Notes: generated by a model from the sequence alone, not told the origin. 15,823 nt of DNA from Anaerolineae bacterium (GCA_028277515.1 JANQGC010000296.1:1-15823); one strand, 5' to 3'; positions 7,727-15,269 are shown, counted from the first letter of the stretch. Made by a program: numbers and translations.

Positions 7727-8695
7727 CTACGACTCGCTGATTGATTTCTTTACAAATCCCGCAGGGCGCTGTAATTCACTGCCGTGCATCAAACTGCTTT
7801 TTGCTGTCCAGATCTCATCTCCCGAATCATTATTTAAATGATCGTAAAAGCCCTGCACCCGGCTGTCGAGTAAATCGATCTGGTGCAAAAGAATGGCCTC
7901 TAATGTCTTTGGTTTTATGGGCGACCCCCATTCTAATTTGCCGTGATGGGAGACGATGAGATGAATGAGTTGGCGTAAATCCTCTTCCGGAAAGTTTATT
8001 TCCGCGGCCGCTTGTTCGATGATGACCACGGCGCGAACGATATGCCCCACCAGGCGGCCATCCTCTGAGAATCCAAACGATCCACTAATGCTGTACTCCT
8101 CCGTTTTTCCAGCATCATGCAGCAGCGTACCGGCCATTAACAAATTGCTGTTGACGTATGGGTAATGAACAGCCATCAGCTCAGCCAGTGTCGCCATGCT
8201 TAAGGTATGTTCTAGCAAACCCCCAATATATGCATGGTGCATGGTGCGGGCGGCCGGTGCGTCAGCAAAGCGGGTGAGAAATGGTTCTTGGAGCAAGATA
8301 TGGGCAACAAGGGATTGCCACGGATCGTCTAGCTGCTCAACGATCTTTTTTAGCTCTTGTAGCATTTCTTCGCGGGGTCGTGCGCTGGATGGCAGCAGAT
8401 CGGCCGAGGCAACTGAACCGGCCTGGTTGAGATCAGTGATATTTACTTGTAGCGTGTTTTTGTAACGATTGATTTGGCCGGAAACAAGCACAGCCAACCC
8501 GGGGCGAACCCATTGATCGATATAGTCCGGTACATCCCAAAAAACGCCATTTAATAAGCCTGTTTTGTCCTGAAGCGTGCAAAGCAAAAAAGGACGCCCA
8601 TCTCGCGTTTTCCGGCGAGCAACATCATCCAGTAAAAAAGGCTCATTGACCAACTCTTGCCCTGACTCTAATTGCGATACATAGATTGACTTCAC
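7727..8695 (-). CDS. yhaM: YhaM-like 3'-5' exoribonuclease (OB fold + HD domain)
   Basis: A 322-residue protein with the YhaM architecture. An OB-fold nucleic-acid-binding domain (about 15-92, including LLNGVFWDV and VLVSGQINRYKNTLQV) is followed by an HD phosphohydrolase domain (about 150-285). HD-type metal ligands are visible as HH (153-154), His163, HD in LLHDAGK (193-194), HH in SHHG (250-251) and Asp274. Family members degrade RNA, and some ssDNA, from the 3' end in a metal-dependent manner. The length matches B. subtilis YhaM closely. The start is GTG 8695, supported by AGAGGG (complement of 8700-8705) 4 nt upstream. A TATAAT lies on this strand at 8730-8725. It is divergent from the YhbP-like gene and convergent with the glycosyltransferase gene (52 nt apart). 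Confidence 0.9.
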   Translation of the reverse strand: MKSIYVSQLESGQELVNEPFLLDDVARRKTRDGRPFLLCTLQDKTGLLNGVFWDVPDYIDQWVRPGLAVLVSGQINRYKNTLQVNITDLNQAGSVASADLLPSSARPREEMLQELKKIVEQLDDPWQSLVAHILLQEPFLTRFADAPAARTMHHAYIGGLLEHTLSMATLAELMAVHYPYVNSNLLMAGTLLHDAGKTEEYSISGSFGFSEDGRLVGHIVRAVVIIEQAAAEINFPEEDLRQLIHLIVSHHGKLEWGSPIKPKTLEAILLHQIDLLDSRVQGFYDHLNNDSGDEIWTAKSSLMHGSELQRPAGFVKKSISES

Positions 8696-8724
8696 AAAAC
8701 CCTCTGCTTATCTTAAAATGCGTA

Positions 8725-8730
8725 ATTATA
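8725..8730 (-). promoter_or_regulatory. Candidate -10 box for the yhaM-like gene
   Basis: On the minus strand this reads TATAAT, about 30 nt upstream of the GTG start, a sensible distance for a short leader. No good -35 box is present at 16-18 bp, so the assignment is tentative. Confidence 0.35.
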
Positions 8731-8805
8731 ACCTTCAACAGGAAAGCAGGCGATGAGGGGCCTATTTTAAATATTAAACGTGTAAACGGGAATAAAATTA
8801 TATTA

Positions 8806-8811
8806 TATAAT
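8806..8811 (+). promoter_or_regulatory. Candidate -10 box for the YhbP-like gene
   Basis: A perfect TATAAT lies within a strongly AT-rich stretch (8761-8820), 19 nt before the ATG. The best -35 candidate is TGTAAA (8781-8786) with a long 19-bp spacer. The leader would be only about 12 nt. Confidence 0.35.
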
Positions 8812-8830
8812 ATGTTGTAATGGAAATGTT

Positions 8831-9289
8831 ATGGATCTAAACGTATGCCAACTTGCACTTGCCTACCTGGAAAATCACCAGGTTATGACCCTGGCCACAA
8901 GTGGAGCTGAAGGACCCTGGGCGGCCGCTGTATTTTATGTCAACACTGAGTTTCTGTTTTACTTTCTATCCGCCGGGCATACGCGCCATGCTCGCAATAT
9001 CGCCCAAAGCGGCCGCGCGGCCGCCGCGATTCATGAAGATTATAAAGATTGGCCGGCCATAAAAGGCGTACAGCTTGAAGGAGCGATTGAGCAGCTTTTC
9101 AACGATGAGCGGGAGCAGGCGCTTTCTTTGTACGAGAAAAAGTATCCTTTTATAAAAGGAGCCGCGCCCGACCTGCAGGCTGGACTGGCCAAGGTTAACT
9201 GGTATCGTTTAACAGCCGAAAGGCTTTATTTTATTGATAACAGCAAGGGGCTGGGGCATCGCGATGAGGTTAACCTGGGTTTCTCTTGA
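8831..9289 (+). CDS. YhbP-like protein, pyridoxamine 5'-phosphate oxidase fold
   Basis: A 152-residue protein of the split-barrel flavin-binding (PNPOx-like) superfamily. It closely parallels the UPF0306/YhbP group. LENHQVMTLAT (14-24) starts the barrel, followed by FYLSAGHTRHARNI-like spacing with THTRHA-type TRHA near 59, then IKGVQLEGAIEQL (about 78-90). A C-terminal W-Y-R-L-T-x-x-x-L-Y-F-I-D-N-S-K-G-L-G-H segment corresponds to YhbP's tryptophan-to-glycine tail. The family's substrate is unknown, and flavin or haem binding is plausible. Ribosome binding is weak (GGA 8822-8824, 6 nt upstream). It stands alone on its strand, and its end lies 25 nt from the converging NYN gene. Confidence 0.85.
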   Translation: MDLNVCQLALAYLENHQVMTLATSGAEGPWAAAVFYVNTEFLFYFLSAGHTRHARNIAQSGRAAAAIHEDYKDWPAIKGVQLEGAIEQLFNDEREQALSLYEKKYPFIKGAAPDLQAGLAKVNWYRLTAERLYFIDNSKGLGHRDEVNLGFS

Positions 9290-9314
9290 TCGAGCGGTTT
9301 AGTACTGCGTTTTG

Positions 9315-10526
9315 TTAAGAGCTGTCCTTATCTTGCTCAGCACTCACTGGTATGCCCACTGATTTCATAACTCGCCGCAAATACGGTACAAACTTTTCAT
9401 CATCATAAATGGCCAGGGCTGCTTCCTTCAAATCGAATGGTTCTGGCAAATTACTAATGGCTTTAATATAGATCGCATCACTGCTGATGATCGCTTCCTG
9501 GAATGTATTTGCACCGTTCCGAACTAAAACCACAGGCGCAGTGGATAATGATTTACCTTTCAGGGTTTTAATAATGTTGGCCTCTCTCGCTAAAAGCAGC
9601 ACGGCATTGACCATGTTTTTTGAAATTTGAACCTTTTCATCCTCATTATATGCGCTTGCCAAAGCCACCAACACCTCGCGCCAAATGAGTTCTTTCCGCT
9701 GTTCAAGCAGGCTGATTAAATCCCTCAATATGATCAGGCGCTGCGTGGGGGGTACGATGCGCAGCCTTTGTTTTTTTAACAGGCTTCGATATCGTTGGTG
9801 CAGCGCCTTTTGTGGATCCCTTGAATCGGGCATGGCCACATAGGTGGTGCTTCCTTCTTGATATAAACGAAGTTGCTCGGGAAATTGTTCTAAAAATTTA
9901 CGAAAATTGCTTTCAGGATAGGTTGAGTTGCTAAAACGGCTCTGGCTGATTTCCATCATACGCTGCATCAGAACGCTCGCCCGCACCCGCTCCTTGTTTT
10001 TCAAGAGTGTATCCCGGGAGCGAATGAGCAATTCTTGCACTTCTATTGCACTTAAGCCTTCCTCAGCGATCAAATCTTCATAGTACACATACTGATCGCA
10101 AAGTTCTACCAGGCTGCTGCTTGTTGTGTGGCGCATCCCCACCCCGATCACGCTTTTACCACGCTTGCGGAGTGATTGCACCAATGGCGTAAAGTCACGA
10201 TCGCCACTCATTAGAACATATGTATTGTAGTGGTGGCCATCGACAAGCGTATCCATAGCATTGACCACAATCTGCATATCGGCCAGGTTTTTGCCGTAAT
10301 TGTTGATGCGCGTCGCTGATTGAACGATAAAACCCGCGTGAGCCAGATCTTGCATCAGCGATTGGCTCTGCCGGCCGGCGCCATATGCATTACGCAGCAC
10401 AAGGCGGCCGTTAGTTATTTCTTTTATGTGTTCTAAGACGAGGTTGATGTCAAAGGTTAAATTCGCCTGTTTGGCTCCAATGACCAGGTTATCAAGGTCA
10501 AGGAAGATGGCAACATCGTTTGTCAT
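9315..10526 (-). CDS. NYN-domain (LabA/DUF88-like) protein with C-terminal LOTUS/OST-HTH-like domains
   Basis: A 403-residue protein. Residues 5-150 form a NYN (PIN-like) nuclease domain with FLDLDN (Asp10, Asp12), KNLADMQIVVNAMD (Lys79, Asp83, Asp92) and LMSGDRDF (Asp109, Asp111), the acidic set expected for metal-dependent RNA cleavage. Residues ~175-232 look like an OST-HTH/LOTUS winged helix (a helix, then FRKFLEQFPEQLRLYQEGS and TYVAM). Residues ~262-330 may be a second winged helix. LOTUS domains bind RNA, so an RNA-processing role is plausible though unproven. ATG 10526 is the only sensible start, as MTNDVAIFLDLDN opens the domain directly, although no ribosome binding site is clear. 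A candidate promoter lies at 10604-10577. It is divergent from the methyltransferase across the palindrome-bearing spacer. Confidence 0.85.
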   Translation of the reverse strand: MTNDVAIFLDLDNLVIGAKQANLTFDINLVLEHIKEITNGRLVLRNAYGAGRQSQSLMQDLAHAGFIVQSATRINNYGKNLADMQIVVNAMDTLVDGHHYNTYVLMSGDRDFTPLVQSLRKRGKSVIGVGMRHTTSSSLVELCDQYVYYEDLIAEEGLSAIEVQELLIRSRDTLLKNKERVRASVLMQRMMEISQSRFSNSTYPESNFRKFLEQFPEQLRLYQEGSTTYVAMPDSRDPQKALHQRYRSLLKKQRLRIVPPTQRLIILRDLISLLEQRKELIWREVLVALASAYNEDEKVQISKNMVNAVLLLAREANIIKTLKGKSLSTAPVVLVRNGANTFQEAIISSDAIYIKAISNLPEPFDLKEAALAIYDDEKFVPYLRRVMKSVGIPVSAEQDKDSS

Positions 10527-10576
10527 GCGGGCGGTACCGGCCGGTTGGTAAAATTCGTCTGCTCATTGCATTGTTA

Positions 10577-10604
10577 ATTTTACTTGAATCGTCTATTCCT
10601 GCAA
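10577..10604 (-). promoter_or_regulatory. Candidate promoter of the NYN gene
   Basis: On the minus strand TTGCAG (10604-10599) and TAAAAT (10582-10577) are 16 bp apart, placing transcription start about 44 nt before the ATG. An inverted repeat TGCATTG (10567-10573) / CAATGCA (10602-10608) brackets it and could be an operator. Confidence 0.4.
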
Positions 10605-10664
10605 TGCATGTTGCGCGTCGCAGCCTGGCTGTGATTTTGTTGATTTAAGCTGTACAAGGGCTAA

Positions 10665-10682
10665 TTGTTTCCCGGGAAACAA
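10665..10682. promoter_or_regulatory. ParB/Noc-like palindromic site, copy 1
   Basis: TTGTTTCCCGGGAAACAA is a perfect 18-bp palindrome. Its outer bases (TGTTTC...GAAACA) match the near-universal chromosomal parS site, while its CCCGGG core is that of the Noc-binding site of Bacillus. A second copy at 10702-10719 shares the 16-bp core exactly. It overlaps neither candidate promoter in this spacer. It could instead be an operator for an unknown regulator. Confidence 0.6.
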
Positions 10683-10701
10683 AAACTTGATAAAGGAAAA
10701 A

Positions 10702-10719
10702 ATGTTTCCCGGGAAACAT
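10702..10719. promoter_or_regulatory. ParB/Noc-like palindromic site, copy 2
   Basis: ATGTTTCCCGGGAAACAT is a perfect 18-bp palindrome identical to copy 1 over 16 bp. Its centre is 37 bp from that of copy 1. The conserved core and the changed outermost base pair indicate that the 16-mer TGTTTCCCGGGAAACA is the recognised unit. Confidence 0.6.
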
Positions 10720-10737
10720 TGCCAGAGTTAAGACGAT

Positions 10738-10765
10738 TTGCCAATAAGGGCAGGCATGTTAGCAT
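10738..10765 (+). promoter_or_regulatory. Candidate promoter of the methyltransferase gene
   Basis: TTGCCA (10738-10743) and TAGCAT (10760-10765) are 16 bp apart, with an extended -10 TGT immediately upstream (10757-10759). Transcription would start near 10772, about 45 nt before the ATG and downstream of both palindromes. Confidence 0.4.
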
Positions 10766-10816
10766 ACCGCAAGCGAGAGATGATGTAGCTGCTGTAAAAA
10801 TGTGAAGAGAAAAATT

Positions 10817-11710
10817 ATGACGAAGCAACAACCCCCTGTCTGTGATTATGAAGGATCGGATTATCAGAGCCGTTTTTGGGCAGGAGGAGAACGAGACTAT
10901 GAAGATCGGGTGGAACGGGTGGCTCTCCGCCGGCTGATGCCGCCAACGGGCAAGAATTTGATAGAAATTGGCGCCGGTTTCGGCCGGTTGGCTGATGAAT
11001 ATACCGGGTATGAAAAAGTCGTTCTCTTTGACTACTCGCGCACCCTGCTGCGTGAGGCACAGGCGTATCTAGGTGAAGACCCGCGATATATTTACGTCGC
11101 CGGCAACTGGTATAATATGCCTTTTGTAGCCGGATTATTCTCGACCGTGGTCCAGGTGCGTACATTGCACCACGCGGCCGATGTTCCGGCTGTGTTTAAC
11201 CAACTTTATCGTATTTCTCGGCCCCACGGCGATTATATCCTTGAATTTGCCAGCAAACAGCATTTAAAGTCGATTCTTCGCTATTGGGCCGGGCGTCAGT
11301 CATGGTCACCCTTTGCTGAAGAGCGGCTTGAATTTGTAGAGCTCAATTTTGATTTTCATCCGGATTGGATTCGCCGGCGGCTGCAAGAGACGGGATTTAT
11401 GCCAGGTCGAACGGTAACTGTCTCCCACTTTCGAGTAGGGCTGATAAAAAGGACGATCCCAACATCACTATTAGTGAAGATGGACAGCCTGGCTCAATTA
11501 AGTGGTAACTGGTGGCAGTTATCGCCCAGTGTGTTTATAAAAAACAAACGGAATGGCCAGGGGAATCGAGCGCCGGCAGATGCCTTCTTCGCCTGCCCGG
11601 AATGCCGGACTGCTTTAGGTATGCCCGAAAATAATGATTTAACGTGTAGCGGGTGTGGCAGACGATGGGCCGTCAGGGATGGGCTGTATGATTTTAAAGA
11701 GCCGGTTTAA
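10817..11710 (+). CDS. Class I SAM-dependent methyltransferase with C-terminal zinc ribbon
   Basis: A 297-residue protein. The Rossmann-type methyltransferase core has motif I LIEIGAGFGR (48-57), an acidic FDYS (71-74) at the end of the second strand, and VRTLHHAADV (114-123) as the post-motif region, like the Methyltransf_11 group. The C-terminal ~40 residues are a Trm112-like four-cysteine ribbon (Cys260, Cys263, Cys277, Cys280) ending RDGLYDF, typical of methyltransferases whose ribbon is fused rather than separate. The substrate is unknown. I prefer ATG 10817, with GAAGAG (10804-10809) 7 nt upstream, over the in-frame GTG 10802, which has no ribosome binding site. The acylase gene begins 43 nt downstream and may be cotranscribed. 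Confidence 0.85.
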   Translation: MTKQQPPVCDYEGSDYQSRFWAGGERDYEDRVERVALRRLMPPTGKNLIEIGAGFGRLADEYTGYEKVVLFDYSRTLLREAQAYLGEDPRYIYVAGNWYNMPFVAGLFSTVVQVRTLHHAADVPAVFNQLYRISRPHGDYILEFASKQHLKSILRYWAGRQSWSPFAEERLEFVELNFDFHPDWIRRRLQETGFMPGRTVTVSHFRVGLIKRTIPTSLLVKMDSLAQLSGNWWQLSPSVFIKNKRNGQGNRAPADAFFACPECRTALGMPENNDLTCSGCGRRWAVRDGLYDFKEPV

Positions 11711-11753
11711 GGGTGCTGGCTACTCTCAAAGGCGTTCCCCCTGACCGTCAACC

Positions 11754-14210
11754 ATGAAGATGAAAAAATTGTCATTGCGCAACCGCTGGAGGTTGCTTCT
11801 GTCAGGGGTTGCGGCAACATCCGCTGCTGTAGCCGGGCTGAATGTCGCCTGGCGGTTTTTACTCCGTCGCGCCCTTCCTCAGCAGAACGGCCGTCTGCGA
11901 ATGAAAGGATTGCGACAGCCGGTAGAAATCATCCGTGACCAGTGGGGCGTGCCCCATATCTATGCTCAAACCGAGCATGATCTTTTTTTCGCTCAAGGAT
12001 TTGTGCACGCTCAGGACAGGCTGTTCCAAATGGATACCCTCCGGCGGGTTGGCGCTGGCAGGACCAGTGAAATTGCCGGCCCGTCCGGGTTAGCGATGGA
12101 TCGCTTTGCCCGCTATTTCGGATGGCCGCGAGCCGCCGAAGCCCAGGCAAAAGGAATCAGCCCCGGTGTGGCAGCCGTGATGGGAGCCTATTGTGCTGGT
12201 GTGAATCATTTTATTGAACAGGAGAAATTGCCAGTTGAATTTAAACTCTTGAGCTACCGTCCTGACCCCTGGCGGTTTCTGGATACAGCTACCTGGTCAA
12301 CGGTTTTGGCCTGGGGTCTTTCAGTGAATTGGGAGTCCGAGCTGATTCGTGCCCGCTTGCTGCATGAAATTGGCGCAGAGAAAACGGCCGAACTGACACA
12401 GGTTACGCTTGCGGATTATCAAACTATCATTCCCGACGAAACGGTCGGCCAACGGCTGGCAGCGGCTATGCTGGATGCTTACCAACAAGCCTTGGCCGGC
12501 ATGCCCCTGGGTAATATCCCCGCCGGCAGAGGAGTTGGCAGCAACAACTGGGTGGTTGCAGGTGAGCATACGGATAGCGGACGGCCGATCCTGGCTAATG
12601 ATCCCCATCTACCCCCGATCTTCCCTGCCTTGTGGTATGAAAACCATCTATGCGCCGCTGGTTTCAACGTCAGCGGGTTCACCATGCCTGGCGTTCCAGG
12701 TGTCATCATTGGGCACAACGAACACCTGGCCTGGGGACTAACCAATGCCTTCCCAGATGTTCAAGATATCTATATAGAGCGATTTCATCCCCGTAAACCC
12801 CACCTGTATGAATACGATGGAGAATGGGTAGAGGCGGAAATCGTGCACGAAGAAATTAAGGTGCGCGGCCGAAAATCTGTTGAGGAGGTCGTGCGTTATA
12901 CAAGGCATGGCCCTGTCATATCAGATTTCCTGGCTGAAGAAAGTGGCGATCTTTCTTTGAAGTGGTCTCATTGCCATGATAGCGATCATCTGCGCACTAT
13001 TCTTGATATCAATCGCGCCGCCAATTGGCAGCAGTTTCGAGATGCTTTGCGCCATTGGGGCTTTCCTAGCCAGAATGTCGTATATGCCGATGTCGATGGA
13101 CATATCGGGTACATTATGCCTGGACTTATTCCCATAAGAAAGCAAGGATCAGGAATTGTCCCTGCTCCAGGTTGGAAGAGTGCGTATGAATGGCAGGGGT
13201 GGATACCTTTTGAGGAATTGCCTGTGACCTTTGATCCCCCCGCCGGCATTATTGCCAGCGCCAATAATCGGGTGCAAGGGGACAGCTACCCCCATTTCTT
13301 AACCAGCGTATGGCTGCCGGATTATCGTGCTAAGCGGATCGTAGAAATGCTACAGCGGCTTAAACCTTTAAGCCTATCCGACAACATCCGTATCCAAATG
13401 GACATAAAATCATTACAAGCGCAGAAATTTTTAGGTTTAGCCATTCCCTTGATGGAAGAGCAGGGTGCGCCAGATCACCAATGTCGCAGAGCATTTAATT
13501 TATTGCGATCCTGGGACTATAAGATGCGCGCGGAAGCCATTGCCCCCAGCATTTATTTTGGATGGCATACCTTTTTCACGACCGCCGTTTACGAGCAGGC
13601 GCTTGGATCAGAATTAGCCTCCAGGCTGTTGAAGCAAAGGGAGGAAGAAGGATTTCCCCTTGATCCCTACCTGGAAGTTGCCCCTGAGTTGGCTATGGAT
13701 TGGCTGGCCGGCGGAAGCCCGCCTTGGGCGGGAAATATTGAACGCTTATTATGGCCGTCTTTACAAAAGACACTTGGTGAATTGCGGCGTCATCTTGGTA
13801 GCGATGAAAAGAAATGGCTGTGGGGGAGACTGCATTTCATACAGTGGCAGCACCCACTTACGCAAATACCGGTTCTTGGCCGGTCGTGGAAACCGCGCCA
13901 ATGGCCGGCAGCCGGTGATGGCTATACCGTCAACCAAACCGATTCAAAAATGCAATTTCCACCCGATCCCGTTTCTGTCATCGCCAGTTGTAGAATGATT
14001 ATTGATGTTGGCGCCTGGGATAACAGCCTCGCCGCATTGCCTGGCGGCCAATCCGGTCATCCGGCCGGCCGGCATTATTTGGATGGATTGGACGATTGGC
14101 AGAACGGCCGATACCATTCCATGCTCTTTTCAAGAGAAAAAATAGAAGCTGCTGCAGAAGGGCGGCTTATCTTAACTCCGCTGAGTGAGAAAGGGCCTGA
14201 GAGTGGATAA
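11754..14210 (+). CDS. Penicillin acylase family (Ntn hydrolase) protein, membrane-anchored or exported
   Basis: An 818-residue precursor of the penicillin/cephalosporin/acyl-homoserine-lactone acylase family, which hydrolyses amide bonds. A basic N-terminus and hydrophobic stretch (about 14-32) act as a signal peptide or anchor, placing it outside the membrane. The A-chain starts near VEIIRDQWGVPHIYA (57-71), with QGFVHAQDRLFQMD (81-94). The autocleavage site is GSNNW (262-266), making Ser263 the N-terminal nucleophile of the B-chain. Also present are LANDPHL (280-286), ASANNR (501-506) with the oxyanion Asn, and the C-terminal PGGQSGHP (763-770). The mature chain arrangement is therefore complete. 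No ribosome binding site is obvious, and ATG 11760 is an alternative start. The natural substrate cannot be told: beta-lactams, N-acyl amino acids and quorum lactones are all possible in this family. Confidence 0.93.
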   Translation: MKMKKLSLRNRWRLLLSGVAATSAAVAGLNVAWRFLLRRALPQQNGRLRMKGLRQPVEIIRDQWGVPHIYAQTEHDLFFAQGFVHAQDRLFQMDTLRRVGAGRTSEIAGPSGLAMDRFARYFGWPRAAEAQAKGISPGVAAVMGAYCAGVNHFIEQEKLPVEFKLLSYRPDPWRFLDTATWSTVLAWGLSVNWESELIRARLLHEIGAEKTAELTQVTLADYQTIIPDETVGQRLAAAMLDAYQQALAGMPLGNIPAGRGVGSNNWVVAGEHTDSGRPILANDPHLPPIFPALWYENHLCAAGFNVSGFTMPGVPGVIIGHNEHLAWGLTNAFPDVQDIYIERFHPRKPHLYEYDGEWVEAEIVHEEIKVRGRKSVEEVVRYTRHGPVISDFLAEESGDLSLKWSHCHDSDHLRTILDINRAANWQQFRDALRHWGFPSQNVVYADVDGHIGYIMPGLIPIRKQGSGIVPAPGWKSAYEWQGWIPFEELPVTFDPPAGIIASANNRVQGDSYPHFLTSVWLPDYRAKRIVEMLQRLKPLSLSDNIRIQMDIKSLQAQKFLGLAIPLMEEQGAPDHQCRRAFNLLRSWDYKMRAEAIAPSIYFGWHTFFTTAVYEQALGSELASRLLKQREEEGFPLDPYLEVAPELAMDWLAGGSPPWAGNIERLLWPSLQKTLGELRRHLGSDEKKWLWGRLHFIQWQHPLTQIPVLGRSWKPRQWPAAGDGYTVNQTDSKMQFPPDPVSVIASCRMIIDVGAWDNSLAALPGGQSGHPAGRHYLDGLDDWQNGRYHSMLFSREKIEAAAEGRLILTPLSEKGPESG

Positions 14211-14412
14211 TCGCTTATTAGCTGGCTCTATGGCTTCAAATAAACGGGCTTTGATATTATGAAAATAATATATGGTCCTTGCAATTGCTAATCGCTTGCT
14301 GTCAATAGTGATCGGGCTAGGAAGAACGCCCCGACCGTGCGATAATAAACCATTCTAATTTGGATAAGTGCATGGGCATTAGGAATCTGGCCGGAATGGA
14401 AAAGATCTAAAT
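14211..14412. other. Intergenic spacer before the acyltransferase
   Basis: This 202-nt gap has no gene. It contains an AT-only 7-bp stem with a GAAA loop (14254-14271, ATATTAT / ATAATAT), too weak and lacking a T-run to be called a terminator. A possible extended -10 TGCGATAAT (14338-14346) about 67 nt before the acyltransferase ATG has no matching -35 box. Confidence 0.5.
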
Positions 14413-15096
14413 ATGTTTCTGAAGGTTATACGTTTTTTTCTTCGCATAGTACTTAATCTGGTCGCCAGGGTGGACATCGCTGGTTATGATCATGTGCCCC
14501 AAACCGGAGGCGCCATTGTCGTGACCAACCATATCGGCCGCTTGGATGCCCTGCTTGGTGTTATCCTGGCGGATCGTGATGACTTTATCATGATGATTGC
14601 CGAAAAATACAAAAAAAACATCTTCTGGCGGTGGACCGCAAAAAAAGTGGACGGGGTTTGGATCGATCGCTTTGACGCTGATTACAAGGCGCTGCGCCTG
14701 GTTTACAAACGGTTGAAACAGGGTGAAATCTTGGGGATGGCGCCGGAGGGAACGAGAAGCAAGAGCGAGTCCTTGGCTGAAGGTAAACCGGGCGCAGCTT
14801 ATTTGGCGGCGAAAACCGGCTTGCCCATTATTCCGGTGGGGTTAACCGGCACTGAAGATCGCGTTGTCAAAGCGAGATTGAAAAGGCTTAAACGGTTGGA
14901 TATTAAAATCAGAATTGGAGAGCCGTTTTATCTGCCGCCTATGGAGCGTAAAAATCGTGATTTGTACCTTCAGCAAAACACGGATGAGATCATGTGCCAT
15001 ATAGCGGCGCTTCTGCCCGCGGAATACCGGGGCGTTTACGCCGATCACCCCCGCTTGCAGGCGTTATTGGCTGAACAAACAACGGCCGTTGTCTAA
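14413..15096 (+). CDS. PlsC-type 1-acyl-glycerol-3-phosphate acyltransferase family protein
   Basis: A 227-residue membrane-associated acyltransferase of the PlsC/LPLAT family, which transfers an acyl chain to lysophosphatidate or a related acceptor in phospholipid synthesis. Block I is NHIGRLD, giving the HX4D catalytic pair His40 and Asp45. Block III is PEGTRS (111-116), and block IV is GLPIIPVGLTG (136-146). The first ~20 residues are hydrophobic with basic residues, a likely membrane attachment. The length is normal for the family. The usual serine in NHxSxxD is replaced by glycine, a tolerated change in some branches. Several paralogues often occur in one genome, so the exact acceptor is uncertain and I give no symbol. 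The ribosome binding site is weak (GGAAAAG, about 9 nt upstream). Confidence 0.9.
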   Translation: MFLKVIRFFLRIVLNLVARVDIAGYDHVPQTGGAIVVTNHIGRLDALLGVILADRDDFIMMIAEKYKKNIFWRWTAKKVDGVWIDRFDADYKALRLVYKRLKQGEILGMAPEGTRSKSESLAEGKPGAAYLAAKTGLPIIPVGLTGTEDRVVKARLKRLKRLDIKIRIGEPFYLPPMERKNRDLYLQQNTDEIMCHIAALLPAEYRGVYADHPRLQALLAEQTTAVV

Positions 15097-15138
15097 CAAC
15101 AAATGCTTCAATTTGCTAAGAAACAAGCCGTCACCAAT

Positions 15139-15210
15139 TGTCATTCCGATGCGAAGCGAGGAATCTTTCGCTGACTGAGAACCAGATCCCTCATTTCATT
15201 CGGGATGACA
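15139..15210. repeat. Imperfect inverted-repeat intergenic element
   Basis: The left arm at 15139-15166 (beginning TGTCATTCCGATGCG) and the right arm at 15184-15210 (ending CGGGATGACA) are imperfect reverse complements over about 27 nt. The strongest match is at the outer ends (TGTCAT / ATGACA), with a 17-nt loop. It resembles the dispersed TCATTCCGAGCG-type intergenic dyads seen in several bacterial phyla, and I infer from memory that it recurs elsewhere in the genome. It encodes nothing. Confidence 0.65.
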
Positions 15211-15251
15211 TTTACGGTGTCTTTACTCATAGAACATCGCTCGCGATGAAG

Positions 15252-15269
15252 TGTTTCTCGGAAGAAACA
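15252..15269 (+). promoter_or_regulatory. Hairpin covering the ribosome binding site of the downstream glycosyltransferase
   Basis: TGTTTCT / AGAAACA form perfect 7-bp arms around a CGGA loop, and the last base is the A of the ATG. The ribosome binding site GGAAGA (15260-15265) lies in the loop and 3' arm, so folding would limit initiation. A second small dyad, CATCGC-TC-GCGATG (15235-15248), sits just upstream. Confidence 0.35.

Noticed and set aside
10815..11165. Open frame of 116 codons on the minus strand within the methyltransferase gene
   Set aside because: It is antisense to conserved motifs I and following, and has no recognisable domain.
12321..12608. Overlapping open frames in the penicillin acylase gene on both strands
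   Set aside because: They overlap the catalytic Ser263 region of a clearly coding frame and look like frame shadows.
14254..14271. Hairpin ATATTAT-GAAA-ATAATAT as a terminator for the acylase gene
   Set aside because: The stem is all A-T and no T-run follows, so it is unlikely to terminate transcription.
15079..15092. 14-bp palindrome ACAACGGCCGTTGT at the end of the PlsC-type gene as a terminator or operator
   Set aside because: It lies within the last codons, has no T-run, and includes one of the many CGGCCG copies in the window, so chance plus that bias explains it.
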